Below, in pieces: positions 1 through 10,635 of a DNA stretch of 64,000 nt. Source of the DNA: Vesta saturnalis (lineage: Eukaryota; Arthropoda; Insecta; Coleoptera; Lampyridae); the NCBI GenBank assembly GCA_036346205.1, contig JARFJB010001355.1, forward strand, positions 451,001 through 515,000. Reading direction: 5' to 3'. Numbering within the stretch: the stretch's first letter is position 1; the number at the start of each line of letters is the position of its first letter. The translations under genes and the position numbers were made by a program. Under the pieces are notes generated by a model that was given only the letters and a program-made list of their open reading frames with translations, had not been told where the DNA came from and ran no database searches.

Positions 1-1520
1 GGAAATGTTTTTCATGCGAAACTAGATAGGCTTTAAAAATTAATTCAATTACTTCAAAAATCTGTTGTGCGTATATACGTAAATGAATGTAGCTATCTTT
101 TACAAATTTTTGAAATAATTAAGAAGCGTCATTTGCATTAATGTCCTTAATGCATACGTCATTTTGATTAGCCATTTAAATAAAATGCTACTTAAGAAGT
201 AAAATGTCCCTTTTCAAAGTTTATTAGCAAAATCCAAAAGAATTATCCTTAAAATGTGTTACAGACCTTAAACAACACGATTACAATTATACATTAACTG
301 TAAAATTGTAACATAAATTTAGACTATAATTAATTATGATACCATTACATTAACTGCGACGGATGGCATACAGACCCTACCCAATGGGTATTAACTATGG
401 CGGCCCCTTAACCCTTATCTGCATCTATATGGTCATTGACAATTTCAACTAAATTAACATTATGTGTTTCTAATGGAGTGTATACAAAAAGGATCAATTC
501 TGTCGTTTTCTTAAATATGAGGAGCCATTTACAGATCTAAAACGAAAGTCAGGTACAACTTGGTGTGCAGGTCAGTCAGTCACAGTTAATGTACGCGTGT
601 ATGTATATGTGCGCGCGTGTCTGTGTGTGTGTGGCTGTGAATGTGTGTGGGTGTGGGCAGGGTTGATAGTGTGAGTATCATCGGTTGCGCGTATGTGTGT
701 GTCGGTGTGGGTGTGGGCGTGCAGTGCGTGTGGGCATGTGTGTGTCAGTATGTGCATGTGTATATTTGTATAACCTTCAACTTTACCAAAATTTTGTAAA
801 GTTAATGAAATTTTAGAAAAGTTTTTCCTATAAATACAATAGTATAAAGTATAGTTAAATTATGTAGCAATTTTTTTATATTTTTGGAATAACCAAAAAG
901 CGCCATTTTCATTAATGTGCTTAATTTATATACCATTTTGATTAACCATTTAAAAAGAAGAAAGTGAAATTTTGCCCCTTTTCAAAATTTATTAGCAAAA
1001 TTTTAAAAATGTACAGACTTTAAACGACACGACTACAATCATGCATTAACAGTAAAATTTTAACATAAATTTAGAACTATAATTAATTATATTACCATTA
1101 TTACATACATCCACCTTTACATTAACTGCGACGGATGGCATACACTCCCTACCCAATGTGTATTAGCTATTATTGAAAAAAATAGAAAACCCTATATTTA
1201 AGATAATGAGATTTTAGGTAGGTTATCTTAAAGGAAGCCTTTTGTATGGTAATATACTTTTAAAAGTTAAAAGAGTACTGAAAGCACTTTTTGTGTATAT
1301 GTTTTTTAAAGATAATTAAATTATAGATAAGTTTTCTTACAAAAAATTTTCATACGGAACGTAATAAGCTTTAAAACTTTATTTAATTAACTGAAAAGTC
1401 TGATGTGCGGATATAGTTAAATTAATGTAGCTATCTTATCCATATTTACCAAATGGTTAAGAAGCGTCATTTGCATCAATGTGCTTAATTTATACGTCAT
1501 TTTGATTAACTATTTAAAGG
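1..1520. repeat. Three divergent copies of a local repeat
   Basis: Three copies of one AT-rich unit are visible, beginning near 1, 790 and 1340. The segment at 121-180 (AAGAAGCGTCATTTGCAT) recurs at about 893 and 1459. The segment ACTGCGACGGATGGCATAC at 353 recurs at about 1124. Spacings are about 770 and 570 bp, so the copies have been shortened or broken differently, and a TG-rich tract interrupts the first spacing. No protein homology was seen. This could be a decayed satellite or part of a larger transposon lying left of the window. Confidence 0.7.
573..770. repeat. TG-rich microsatellite-like tract
   Basis: Almost pure alternating G/T with scattered A and C (TGTGTG, GCGCGTG, GTGTGGG). 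His/Thr-rich or Val/Cys-rich translations of it are products of base composition and not genes. Confidence 0.9.
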
Positions 1521-1825
1521 ATTATAAAGATCAGGATTGTCGAACGTATCATTTTATCATTTTTAAATCGCTTTATGCATTTAATACATGAAAAAGTATG
1601 AATAAGTCGTTCTGCGACTGATAGACTCTTTTATATATTTTTTATATTTGCTATGAATTTGCTATGAATGGTTACATAAAAAGTTATGTACTTGATACAT
1701 CAGATTTTTAATTTTTTGTTTGTTTCATTTCTTTTTGCAGAAAACAGCAGTTGGGTTATGTTGCCCTTACTGTCTCCTTTAATATAGGCCATTTTCAGAA
1801 AGTGTAGATCCTTTATTCAGCCATT

Positions 1826-2158
1826 TAGTCAGTGCAAAAAAAATAGTGGCAGCAATTTGTTTTAATTGCTTCTTTTCTTGTATTATTCAAGGTCAAAGGT
1901 CATAAAAATCAGTTTTTTGAAAAAATCTCGTTTTCTATGGCTCGGGGGCCAATTAAGGTGGTTACAGGAAAGAAAGTTCATGAGATTATCTACAAGAATG
2001 GTCATACTCATTTTTCACGTACGATGAACCGTTTGCGAAGCACAGAGTGACGAATGTGAACGTCGAGCGCTGTATCCATTTGCGCACCACCATTGAAGTA
2101 GAATACAAGGCGCGTTTTTTTACATGGTCTCCCCAGTAGGCTTAGTGCATGTTGAGTC
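1826..2158 (+). repeat. Left long inverted arm of the GCDTTSA element
   Basis: It starts near AGTGCAAAAAAAATAGTGGC and ends near CCCCAGTAGG. The reverse complement of 9766-10150 aligns along the whole length with scattered substitutions. The right arm has an extra stretch of about 40 bp. Confidence 0.85.
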
Positions 2159-2164
2159 TAAAAA

Positions 2165-2700
2165 TGACGTTTCGATGTGTTAATTATTGAAACTGCAGTA
2201 GAAGAATCAATTGTTAACACTACTGTCATAGTAGTGAAGACAGCCATCTTTTGGTTCTTCTCATTCAACGATTATTTTTCATGAAACCAGGCAAAGGAAA
2301 GGTCAAGACACAGTTTTATAATTTTTCAAGCTTTTACAAATATCCTCAATGTAAGCAACCTATTTTATTGCTACATGCAATAACCGGATGTGATACTACT
2401 TCTGCTCTATTCAACAGAGGAAAACTAAATACGTTAAAAATGTTAAAAAATCGTCCTGATTTGTATCAAACTGCCGAAATTTTTCAACAAGAAAATTGTT
2501 CTCAACAACTATATTTGAGAATGGAGTGAAGATTATATTGGCAATGTATGGAGCTACTAAGTCGGAAACATCTCTTGATAATTATGGTATTTAAGTTTCA
2601 AAGTGGACAGATGCTATACTGTAAAGATAACTTTTTAACAAGCAACTTGAAACTTAAAATATGTAACATACCGGAAATGGTGACTCATTATTCCGAACAA
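2165..2700 (+). pseudogene. GCDTTSA-family protein, PIN/FEN-like core (broken)
   Basis: Readable pieces in shifted frames are EETAVEESIVNT-like sequence (about 2187), a shift, then HLLVLLIQR (about 2247), KPGKGKVKT, and LLHAITGCDTTSALFNRGK (about 2371-2425). After a stop at 2527, ILAMYGATKSETSLDNY follows near 2533. This order (a DAD/IVNTA region, VVVxED.DLLVLL, HAxTGCDTTSA) is that of a widespread, poorly characterised metazoan family. The spaced acidic residues and the GCD motif resemble PIN/FEN-type nucleases, but that comparison is my inference. At least two frameshifts and a stop make it non-functional. The stretch from about 2704 to 2870 is open but I do not recognise it. The matching C-terminus lies 6.6 kb away at 9400-9734. 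Confidence 0.6.
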
Positions 2701-3318
2701 TCTAGATGTCCGAATCATAATTACGATGCCTCGGCAGACGCAGACAGCAGCTTACGTAAATTATTAGTCATCGAACTTCTAGAAGATTCGAGAAGGGTTG
2801 CTTGCGTCATCGGTACCTATATAAGCAACGCTGCAACGCACGATGAATTCATGGGGTTAGTACTTGTTATAGTTATGTTTAATGTTTTATGTAATATTAT
2901 TATTATTATTATGAGCCAAGTGCCAATATAACCTGTGTTCGGTGTTCCATGTTCTGAGTCTTCTGTGCTGACAGCACAGTGCTGTGTGAAATAAAACATC
3001 AAAGCAAACAAATAGCCACTGCCAAGGCCAACTGCCACAAACAACTAAGGACTAAGGTAATTTTACTTATTTGTATGTTTGTTTTAGAGTATTATAAGAT
3101 GTTAAAATTTTGATGGGTGAAAAAAAAAGGAAAGATTGCATCACAAGTTTCAGCTAATAATAATAATAGTTTAAAGTTAAAACTGCAAAGGATTTTGATT
3201 TGTACTTTCTTTCACGCCTTTTACTTGTTTCCCCATCAGTGTCCGAGCAGTTAGCTTCGGTGTTTATAAATTTGTTTTTATTTGCGTTGCAGATTGCAGA
3301 TTGTGGGCGGTTTGAACA

Positions 3319-4740
3319 TGAAGAAATTCAAAGACATACGATCGTTTTTCAAATCTGCCACAAAATGACAAAGATGAGACTGAGACAAGGCAAACGTCTA
3401 CTCCAGTATGTGACTCAACAACAAATATTGAGATAGCTTGTGATTTAACACAATCTTCAACTTCAAATATAGAAAATGTTGGTGGAGGCATACGAGAAGA
3501 TGTAAATAAAGCCGCTGAAGAAGGGCAAGGTAGCAAAACATCCGATGTTTTTACATCTGCAGAAACAAATCAAAGAGGACGAAATGATCCAGAAGATCAA
3601 GATCTGGGAACTCTTGATAGTGGTCCTTTGCAGCCAAGGGGCCCAAGGGTTGTTTTTCCAAAAGTTCATTTGGAGATAGATGGAGATCAGTTTCGTCTCA
3701 ATTCTTTGATACTTATCAGTGGCTTGAATATAGTGTGAAGTTAGATAAAGCGTTCTGCTTTGTTTGCAGACATTTTCGGAATTCTGCAAATATTCGAGAT
3801 CAAAATGAAAAGTTTTCGATTAATGGGTTCAGTAATTGGAGGAAACTAAGTGAGTCGCTGAAAAAACATGACACCTATTTGGCTCACAGTGACTGTATGC
3901 AAAGGTTTGTAGGCTACAAGCATTCCTTGAAGGCCGGAGATGTTCATAAGAAGCTAACCATACAACATGAAGAAATGATAATACAGAACCGAGATTATAT
4001 AATAAAATTAATCGACATGATTTTCTACTTGACACGTCAAGGGCTGCACTCCGAGGACACCGAGAAGACGCAACATCTACTAACCGAGGTAATTTTCTGG
4101 AGTTGGGTGAACTTATGGCAAAACATGACACGAATTTTTCGATGCATCTAGACAGACATATCAGTTATTGCAGTTCCAAAATACAAAATGAAATAATAAG
4201 CATCGCATCTCAACTTGTTATTGAACAGATTGTAGAAGAAGTGCGGTAATGTGGTTTTTTTTCGATAATAGTTGATAAAGCTAGGTGCTACAAACAAAAA
4301 CAACTGTCCGTGGCAATCAGATATACCGTAGGCTTGGAAGTTGAGGAACGTTTTCTTGGTTTCGTAGATTGTTCTTCTTCTAGAGATGCCTAGAGTTTAA
4401 AAATACTTATTAAAAAGTATCTAAGTAAATGCAGTTTGTTGAATAACGCCATATTAATTAGCCAATCTTATGATGGAGCCAGTGTTATGTCTGGGAAACA
4501 CCAAGGACTGCAAGCCAAAATAAGGGAGGATCAACCACAAGCCATTTACTTTCATTGCTTGGCACACAGGATGAACTTGGTAATTGTCGACAGTTGTGCT
4601 AAGGTGTCTACTGCAGCTGCATTTTTCAACACTCTGGAGGCAATATCCGTCCACTTTTCTCAACCCGGTCATCACTCTCATCTCATAAACGCCCGTGATG
4701 CTCTAGGTATAAAGTCGGGGCGAAATGGGAAGTCTTAGCA
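3319..4740 (+). pseudogene. ZMYM1-like (TTF-type) hAT transposase, degraded
   Basis: The reading starts MKKFKDIRSFFKSATK at 3319, hits a stop, and continues after a frameshift through an acidic linker to DSGPLQPRGP (about 3616). After another shift comes KLDKAFCFVCRHFRNS (about 3741), the TTF-type zinc finger region. NGFSNWRKLSESLKKHD follows, then the DDE-core marker QSYDGASVMSGKHQGLQ (about 4466) and HCLAHRMNLVIVDSC (about 4552). These are hallmarks of hAT-like transposases with a TTF zinc finger. Several stops and shifts are present and the C-terminal dimerisation region is missing: homology ends near 4690, close to the opposed copy that begins at 4880. It is a dead copy. Confidence 0.85.
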
Positions 4741-4880
4741 GTACCAGGTGGAGTTGTCGATATGAAAATTGCAAATCCTTTTGAAAATTTCCAAGCAATT
4801 CGAAATGCTCTGGATGAGGAAATTGAACAAGGGCGAACAATAGTTTCATTAAAAGATTTATCCGATCGAAGACCCTGAAA
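4696..4880 (+). other. Short open segment between two hAT copies, unrecognised
   Basis: A 60-codon open stretch reads YKVGAKWEVLAVPGG (about 4708) to SLKDLSDRRP and then a stop. It does not continue either neighbouring transposase. It may be a fragment of a third element or the end of one of the hAT copies. Confidence 0.35.
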
Positions 4881-6712
4881 AAACTTTTTGCAATTTTGCA
4901 AAAGATCAAGTGCAGATGCTAGATCATAATATTTTGTCTGCAACAATTTGCTTATTGGATTTAAAATTTTATACCAAAGAACTATTGAACACAAAAATTT
5001 AAATTGTTTAATACAACTTAATAAACCCGAGGCTTCGTCCCTTATTAAATTATCAATTTCTTCATTCTCATAAATGCTTAGCAAGGCGTCGTATACGCCT
5101 CCGATATAAAATCTTAAAGGTTTTAAAGCCTCTATCCTACTCTCCCATCTAGTATCAGTTAATGGTTTTAAAGTCAAACCCTGGACATGTTTTAGAAGAA
5201 TTGCCTAGCGAAAAGTAGATGCTGAAAAAAATACATATATTTTTTGAATCATATTAAAGTAATTAGCGCCTTCCAAAGATGCTTTTACCATATCGTTAAC
5301 TACTAGATTGAGAGAGTGACTACTACATGGAACGCAGAAAGCTCGCGGATTTAGGTTCTTAATCCTAGATTGCACTCCTGATTTATCGCCCCGCATATTA
5401 GACTCGTTGTCATATCCCTGTCCTCTTATATCCTGTAAATTTAAACCCAAATTATTAAGTTCTGCAATTATAATTTCAAACATTTGCTTCCCTGTAGACC
5501 TTTCAACTGGAAGAAAACCCAAAAAGCTTTCCTTAATTTTAATTTCAACCTCATCCTGATTGGAATCAGTTTTATTGATTGAAACATACCTGATTACAAG
5601 AGTCATTTGCTCCACCTTAGAAATATCAGTAGTGCAATCTAAAATTATCGAATAATATTTGGCTTTTTTTATTTCATTAATAATATAAGATTTCACACTT
5701 TGATGCAACAGGTCTATTATCTCGTTTTGAATATTTTTCCCAAGATAGTGAGCTTTCGTTTCTTCTTTTTTAAGCACCCTACGTACGTGTTCTTCCATGA
5801 CGAGATCAAATTCAGATAGCAGCTCAACTATTTTTAAGAAGTTACCGTTATTATGCTCAAACAGCTTGTCGCTTGTACCTTGGAAAGCCAGACAACTTTA
5901 CCAAGCGTTTTAGTGATTGCTACGATTTTTAAAAGCACTTCTTGCCAATGGTTTATTTCAGCGTTAACAAGTCTTTGGGAATCCGCATCTATAGTTCTAC
6001 AACACTTTAATCTTAGGTTCAGTTCTAGAAAAGATTTTTGGGACTGAATATGATTTTTAGAAATTTCGTGGTCTTTTAGAGTTTGATTTAGATGCTTCCA
6101 ACTTTTAAACCCCTCCTTTGAAAGGGAACTAAGTACACAGCCAAAAATTTTGCAGCAAAAGCAATATACGCAATTTTTTGAGACAGAGTACACTAGCCAG
6201 TCTCTTAAAATTTGCTCTCCATAACTTAAAATTCTTTTATAATAATTAGGGCTAAATTTTCTACCAGTCTCATCGTATGTAAATCTATAATTGTACAATG
6301 GTTTAGGTGAACCTTGCCATACCAAAAAGACTCTTTCGGCGTCTGGTAGTATCATTGGCCAGAGTGCTGGATCTGTACTTGAAAGTTGTTTAGCGCTTTC
6401 TGTAGGTGCCACGTTGGTATCAATAGTGCTCTCATTTGGCGACGGAGGGCTGCCACTGTCAGTTGCAAGTATTAGTTCAGGTATATCGTTCATTTGTTGA
6501 TCCTCATTTTTCTCAGGTGAGTCTCTGTTGTCAGTGTCTTTCAATGCTGTCTTTGGTGTAGCACATTTTGAATCGTCATTTGTTTTGGTACTGCCCGGCG
6601 TACTCTGTAAATAATTTAGTAAAGTGCCAGTTTGTCTTTGTCTTTGCATTTCCTTTTCCACTCTTCGTTTTTTATATTCGCAACCAGATAGTTTTTTGCG
6701 TCCCTCGGACAT
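4880..6712 (-). pseudogene. Second ZMYM1-like hAT transposase, nearly intact
   Basis: Translation starts MSEGRKKLSGCEYKKRR at 6712. A Ser/Asp-rich linker is followed by the TTF finger region: PNYYKRILSYGEQILRDWLVYS, then NCVYCFCCKIFG (about 6150-6180). A frameshift at about 5800-5860 leads to EEHVRRVLKKEETKAHYLGKN, the catalytic-core marker YYSIILDCTTDISKVEQM (about 5640), GQGYDNESNMRG (about 5400) and PCSSHSLNLVVND (about 5310). A second shift near 5190 leads to TDTRWESRIEALKPLR and LDLLQNCKKFFQGL. Only two or three lesions are visible across about 600 codons, so it is clearly younger than the opposed plus-strand copy. The extreme C-terminus beyond about 4880 is lost. Confidence 0.85.
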
Positions 6713-6719
6713 TCTGGAA

Positions 6720-7240
6720 GATACACAAAATATGTGAAATAAAACAAAGCAAATTATAAGGAAATTGTCTTACAATAGATTTAATTAAATTAGACAAGTA
6801 CTGCACTTTTTATGCCCATTTAAGATCTAGGGGAACGATTAAGCAGTTTTATATGTTTTTTATATTTATAAATTATGTAATAGTAGTAAAATAGTAACGA
6901 ACCTACCACACCTGATACCTTTCTTTGCATTTGCACTTGCATTTTAGACAATTTTGCTTCAAAATCTAAATGGTATAAAATAGGGCAATTTTTCTTGTCC
7001 AATTTAGTCAGATCATGCATAGATTTATTCTAGAATGCTCAATGTTTAAATAAATATTTTATTTTAATTTTATAAAATTCCTGACAAACTTTTGCTATTT
7101 TTAAGAAAATTTTATTTATAAAACTAGGTAAAAATATTCGTAGCTTTACTTAAAAGGGGTCGCATCCAGTAGTTGATAATAAAAAAAAGAATTAGGATCT
7201 ATTGGTCAGTAAAAGGCCGGAATTATTCAAAAAAATTAAG
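6720..7240. other. Upstream region of the minus-strand hAT copy
   Basis: AT-rich, no convincing gene. A short minus-strand open stretch at 6820-7020 could be an upstream exon of the transposase but has no recognisable motif. No terminal inverted repeat could be paired by eye. Confidence 0.4.
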
Positions 7241-7249
7241 CTTTAGGGT

Positions 7250-7495
7250 ATGCCGTATATTTCATAACCTTTTTTAAGGTATTTGAAAAAGCTCCTTCGC
7301 AGATGAAAATTAAATTTCAAAGACGATTTTTTAACGAAACATAAACAAATTTCAGTCCTTTTAAAATTATCAAAACAAGTCTTTTAACTTTTTAATTAAT
7401 TTATCTGTTTTGTTCAAAAATCGTTTTCAAAATTTAATTTTCATCTGAGAAGGAGCTTCTTCAAATACCTACCTCGAAAAAGATTATGAAATTTA
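7250..7495. repeat. Imperfect 245-bp palindrome (MITE-like)
   Basis: AGCTCCTTCGCAGATGAAAA at about 7290 pairs with the reverse complement of TTTTCATCTGAGAAGGAGCT at about 7440. The arms extend outward to a shared GGTATTTGAA/TTCAAATACC. The loop is about 60 bp of AT-rich DNA. No coding content. It is followed by a TTTGTTTGCTTGTTTGTC tract typical of insect interspersed repeats. Confidence 0.75.
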
Positions 7496-7639
7496 AATGA
7501 AAGTTTGTTTTTAACACGCTTATATTAGCTTCACCTATATGTTTGTTTGCTTGTTTGTCTGTTTGTAACCGACTTCTTTGAACAAGCATGCGCGCGGTCG
7601 GCGATACATACGATACAAGATACGGCGCATTTGGGATCC

Positions 7640-7842
7640 AATGCCTATCCTCCAGACCGAGTAAGTCCTTTCCAATTTTAGCTCCAAATAAACTGTCATG
7701 TTATTTTTGCAAGGAAAACCATCTCATTTTTGATTGTGACGAATTCAAGGCATTAGATATTTCAAGTAGAACAAGTCAATTATTTGAAGCTATGTAATAA
7801 CTGTTTCGATCCTATCCATCCTTCTGCTCAATGTAAATAAAA
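7640..7842 (+). pseudogene. BEL/Pao retrotransposon gag zinc-knuckle fragment
   Basis: LSCYFCKENHLIFDCDEF (about 7690-7745) is a C-x2-C-x3-H-x4-C knuckle. After a single-base shift, CNNCFDPIHPSAQC (about 7797-7837) gives a second knuckle, C-x2-C-x4-H-x4-C. Paired knuckles of this form, separated by a DISSRTSQL-type spacer, are characteristic of BEL/Pao Gag. The rest of Gag, Pol and recognisable LTRs are absent, so this is an isolated scrap. Confidence 0.8.
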
Positions 7843-7896
7843 GCGTGGGGTGCTTTGTGCCATATTTTTCATTCATCGAGCACCCCACGCTTTTTT
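7840..7896. repeat. Perfect 14-bp stem hairpin
   Basis: AAGCGTGGGGTGCT and its exact reverse complement AGCACCCCACGCTT are separated by about 24 bases, directly after the second gag zinc knuckle. This may be ordinary gag coding sequence that happens to be palindromic, or the footprint of a small insertion. Nothing indicates a terminator role. Confidence 0.7.
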
Positions 7897-7899
7897 TAC

Positions 7900-8420
7900 A
7901 ATAGTACTAATCTTTTTCGTTTATTTATATTTTCTGCCTATATTAAGAATTATTTTTCGTTTTTTAGTTCGATTGATCATTAAAGCGTGTTTTTTAGTTT
8001 TTCTAAACTATATTTATTTTTTAATAATTTTTGCCTTTTACTGATCAAAATACCCTAATTTCGTAGATTCGCTAAGTTAACGGTTAACTTACCTTAAAAA
8101 ATTACAAATCACACTGATTATTGAACCAGAAGAGTATATACAATTGAGAGTTGCACTTATCACCACCGACGAATGAGCCAAAATAATGCTATGCTGTAAT
8201 AAGACAGCCCTTTTATACTTGAAGACAATAAACAAGTCATTTCTTGTCTATTCCTAATTCAGACAAGTTCATGCGGCACTCTGCTTGCTGATTTATATGG
8301 TATATATGCGATGCGCGGTTATATTAGGTAGTGTATACAAATAACACCCGTGTTCCTTACTTAATAATTATTATTGAATAATTAATTATTTTTTCGTAAT
8401 TATACCTATTTTCTTTACAA
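7900..8420. other. Non-coding AT-rich stretch
   Basis: No gene recognised. The 8120-8350 part (with GATGCGCGGTTATATTAG) could be decayed LTR sequence of the adjacent BEL fragment, but no matching second copy exists in the window. Confidence 0.3.
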
Positions 8421-8423
8421 CTA

Positions 8424-9208
8424 CACTAGAATCCGGTTATAACGAACAACAAGGGACTTGAAAAATGAGTTTGTAATAAACGATAAAAGAAAAAAGTTAC
8501 ATACATATTTTATTTTTACGATACATTTTGTTAAAAAAGTCTGTAAGTTTCGATTGTTTATTATATTTCGTAGACCAAAACGGTTTATCCACACAATTTT
8601 CGATTTACATTTTTGAAACACCGTGGCTTGAGTGATTTGCTTTCGTTTTTCTGTCCCGGTTAAATTAGCACACACAAAAACTGTTACCCGCTCTTTTGAT
8701 AATTTGCCGCCTACACATTTTTCACGTTTAAATTTTAGTGTTTTATCTGGGTTCTTTAATTTAAAAAAATAGCCCAGTTTCGTCGCCATTATCACTAACA
8801 TTACCTTTGATATTAGGCCACTTATTGTTTAACTAGTCTGTTAATTGATTTATTTGATTGACAAGTTGATTAGGAAAAACCCTGCAAGGTCAGCGTGTGC
8901 AGTATTGTTAAAATACATAATTACCCATTAGGATTAAAGATTTAAACACCAATTAGGACAGTATTTAGGCAGGCATTTCCGAGAAAAGAATTACAGAAAC
9001 CTTATCTTTGCACATCAAATAATATACGTACCTGTTATTTATTTTACTGGCAGAATACTTGCTTACTTTTGTGTAAAATTTAACGGACAGAAACAATGTT
9101 TCCGAACGTTATATCCGAAAGTTCGGATAGTGTGACGGGACTTTTAAAACTAGTACGTTATACCCGAAAGTTCGTTGTAAGCGGGTTCGCTATAAGCAGC
9201 TTTGACTG
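8424..9208 (-). mobile_element. Truncated Tigger/pogo element with TA target duplication
   Basis: The left end reads CACTAGAATCCGGTTATAAC. The reverse complement of the right end reads CAGTCAAAGCTGCTTATAGC. Both continue into further similar sequence (CGAAC), and TA dinucleotides flank both ends (8422-8423 and 9209-9210). These are pogo/Tigger hallmarks. The element is only 785 bp and contains a C-terminally and N-terminally truncated transposase on the minus strand, so it is non-autonomous. Confidence 0.8.
8433..8801 (-). pseudogene. Tigger/jerky-type DDE_1 transposase fragment
   Basis: From 8801 the reading is ATKLGYFFKLKNPDKTL, then KFKREKCVGGKLSKERVTV and FVCANLTGTEKRK. This is the conserved block after the first catalytic Asp in jerky/Tigger transposases. 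The second half drifts after the expected GKSxxPRCFK block and runs into the left terminus. HTH domains and the remaining catalytic residues are missing. Confidence 0.8.
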
Positions 9209-9350
9209 TATATAGATGAAAACAAGTATTTTGACTTTCTTGTAAAAACAGTGATAAGAAATGTTTTTACAAATGAAAGGTGGCATGCAAGTATTATTAA
9301 TATTTTCTCACATTCTGAGAGTAAAAATGTCGCCCTTAAGATTTGCCGCC

Positions 9351-9375
9351 CCGGACAAATGTCAGGGTTGTCCGG
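9351..9375. repeat. Perfect 8-bp stem hairpin in a GC-rich patch
   Basis: CCGGACAA and TTGTCCGG are separated by 9 bases inside a local GC-rich patch (9340-9415) that stands out from the surrounding AT-rich DNA. Confidence 0.6.
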
Positions 9376-9399
9376 TCTTGGAGCGGTCCCTGGCAGCAG

Positions 9400-9734
9400 T
9401 GGGGCTGGCTTTTTAATAACATTTTTTTAGAGCCCAGCCCATTGCAACATTGTTACCACCTGCGCCAGATAATATTCTTAATACCATTTTTGCTAATTGG
9501 ACGAAAGGATGCGGTGAAAATTGTGGATGTGGAAAAATTGGTTTATCTTGCTCCATTATATGCGGCAGCTGTCATGGACAATCATATCTCAATGCAACGC
9601 CTGAAGTTGATTGTTCCGATAATGCTTCTACTGAGAGTGATATTGATCTTTTTGTAACAAATATCATCAAAGATGAGAAAGATAACGAAGATACAGACCT
9701 CCCAGAACCTGACAATGAAATAGTTAATACATGA
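9400..9734 (+). pseudogene. Cys-rich (CXC-like) C-terminus of the GCDTTSA-family protein
   Basis: LLPPAPDNILNTIFANW (9450) leads into GCGENCGCGKIGLSCS and CGSCHGQSYLN (about 9510-9595). This is a tesmin/CXC-like cluster with the pattern C-x3-C-x-C-x5-CS-x3-C-x2-C-x-G. An acidic tail follows with a stop at 9732-9734. The family normally carries this cluster C-terminal to the GCDTTSA domain, so I pair it with 2165-2700. The middle of the protein is missing or displaced. Confidence 0.7.
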
Positions 9735-9765
9735 AATTCATTTAATTAATTAATTAATTTTTTTA

Positions 9766-10150
9766 CACTCAATGTGGATTAGGTCTACTGGGGACACCAT
9801 GTAAACAAAAACGCGTTTTGTATTCTACCTCAATGGCGGTTCGGAAAGGGATACAGCGCTCGACGTTCATATTCGTCACTCTGTACTTCGCAAACGGTTC
9901 GTCGTACGTGAAAAATGAATAGAACAATTGTTGTACATAATTTCATAAACTTTCTTTCTTGTAACCACCTCAATTGACCTCCGACTGATAGAAAACGAGA
10001 TTTTTGCAAAAAAACTGCTTTTTGTGACCTTTGACCTTGAATTATTTTTTAAGCCTGGTAGCTATAGTTCTCTTTTTTTAATATGCTGTTTAAACAACTA
10101 AATGAAGCGATTAAAACAAAATTGCTGCCACCATTTTTTTTGCACTGAAA
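9766..10150 (-). repeat. Right long inverted arm of the GCDTTSA element
   Basis: Reverse complement of 1826-2158. It begins about 30 bp after the stop of the Cys-rich ORF and ends near CACTGAAAACC. Confidence 0.85.
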
Positions 10151-10159
10151 ACCTAAAAT

Positions 10160-10630
10160 GACGACTAATCTGTAATTTTTCAATTCTTGCATTGAAGGAA
10201 ATTTTAAATGTTTATGTTCACTGCTTGTCATCTTTGTGTGAGAGTGATTATTATTAGTCGAATTTGGTGTTATTGATGTAGATGTCTTATCATATGGGTG
10301 TCTGTTTGAGCTTACGATATTTTGTTGAATGCATCCAATATAATCTCTTATTGTTTGAAAGACTGATAATAGATTCGCTTACAAAGCGTTTATATAAATT
10401 GAAGTTTGTGTATATGACATTCGGGTAATTAGTTAATTTTAACGCAAACTTCATTTTTCGAGCATTAAATTTATAGCTCTGTTGCCATGAAAATATAATC
10501 CTCGATTTTGACGATAATTTAAAATGTCGCTTGGTAATAAATGTGTTCATTAGAAACATAATACCACGACTCGTCTCGTTCAATTACATGTTCATAGGCG
10601 TTAAAAATTTATGAAAAAAAAAATGGAAAA
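10160..10630. other. Probable intron sequence downstream of the Ly6 exon
   Basis: AT-rich. The minus-strand open stretch 10290-10583 has no cysteines and no motif, so it is not the next Ly6 exon. Confidence 0.4.
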
Positions 10631-10635
10631 CTTAC

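Larger units (their letters stand above)
1826..10150 (+). mobile_element. Long-TIR element encoding a GCDTTSA/Cys-rich protein, internally interrupted
   Basis: Two inverted arms bracket two halves of one protein family. The left arm (1826-2158) is repeated in reverse complement at 9766-10150 with high similarity, including TTTTTCACGTACGA and GTCGAGCGCTGTATCC. Just inside the left arm lies the GCDTTSA domain. The Cys-rich C-terminus ends at 9734, about 30 bp before the right arm. Between them are unrelated insertions: two ZMYM-type hAT transposases, a BEL gag scrap and a Tigger/pogo copy. I infer one DNA element of perhaps 2 kb blown apart by later insertions. No short target duplication is obvious. 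The family name and transposition mechanism are unknown to me. Confidence 0.6.

Noticed and set aside
7840..7896. Rho-independent-type terminator (stem followed by T run)
   Set aside because: The sequence is eukaryotic and continues gag coding; stem plus T run is coincidental here.
10290..10583. Second exon of the Ly6 gene
   Set aside because: Lacks the cysteines expected of a Ly6 domain and has no acceptor site in phase.
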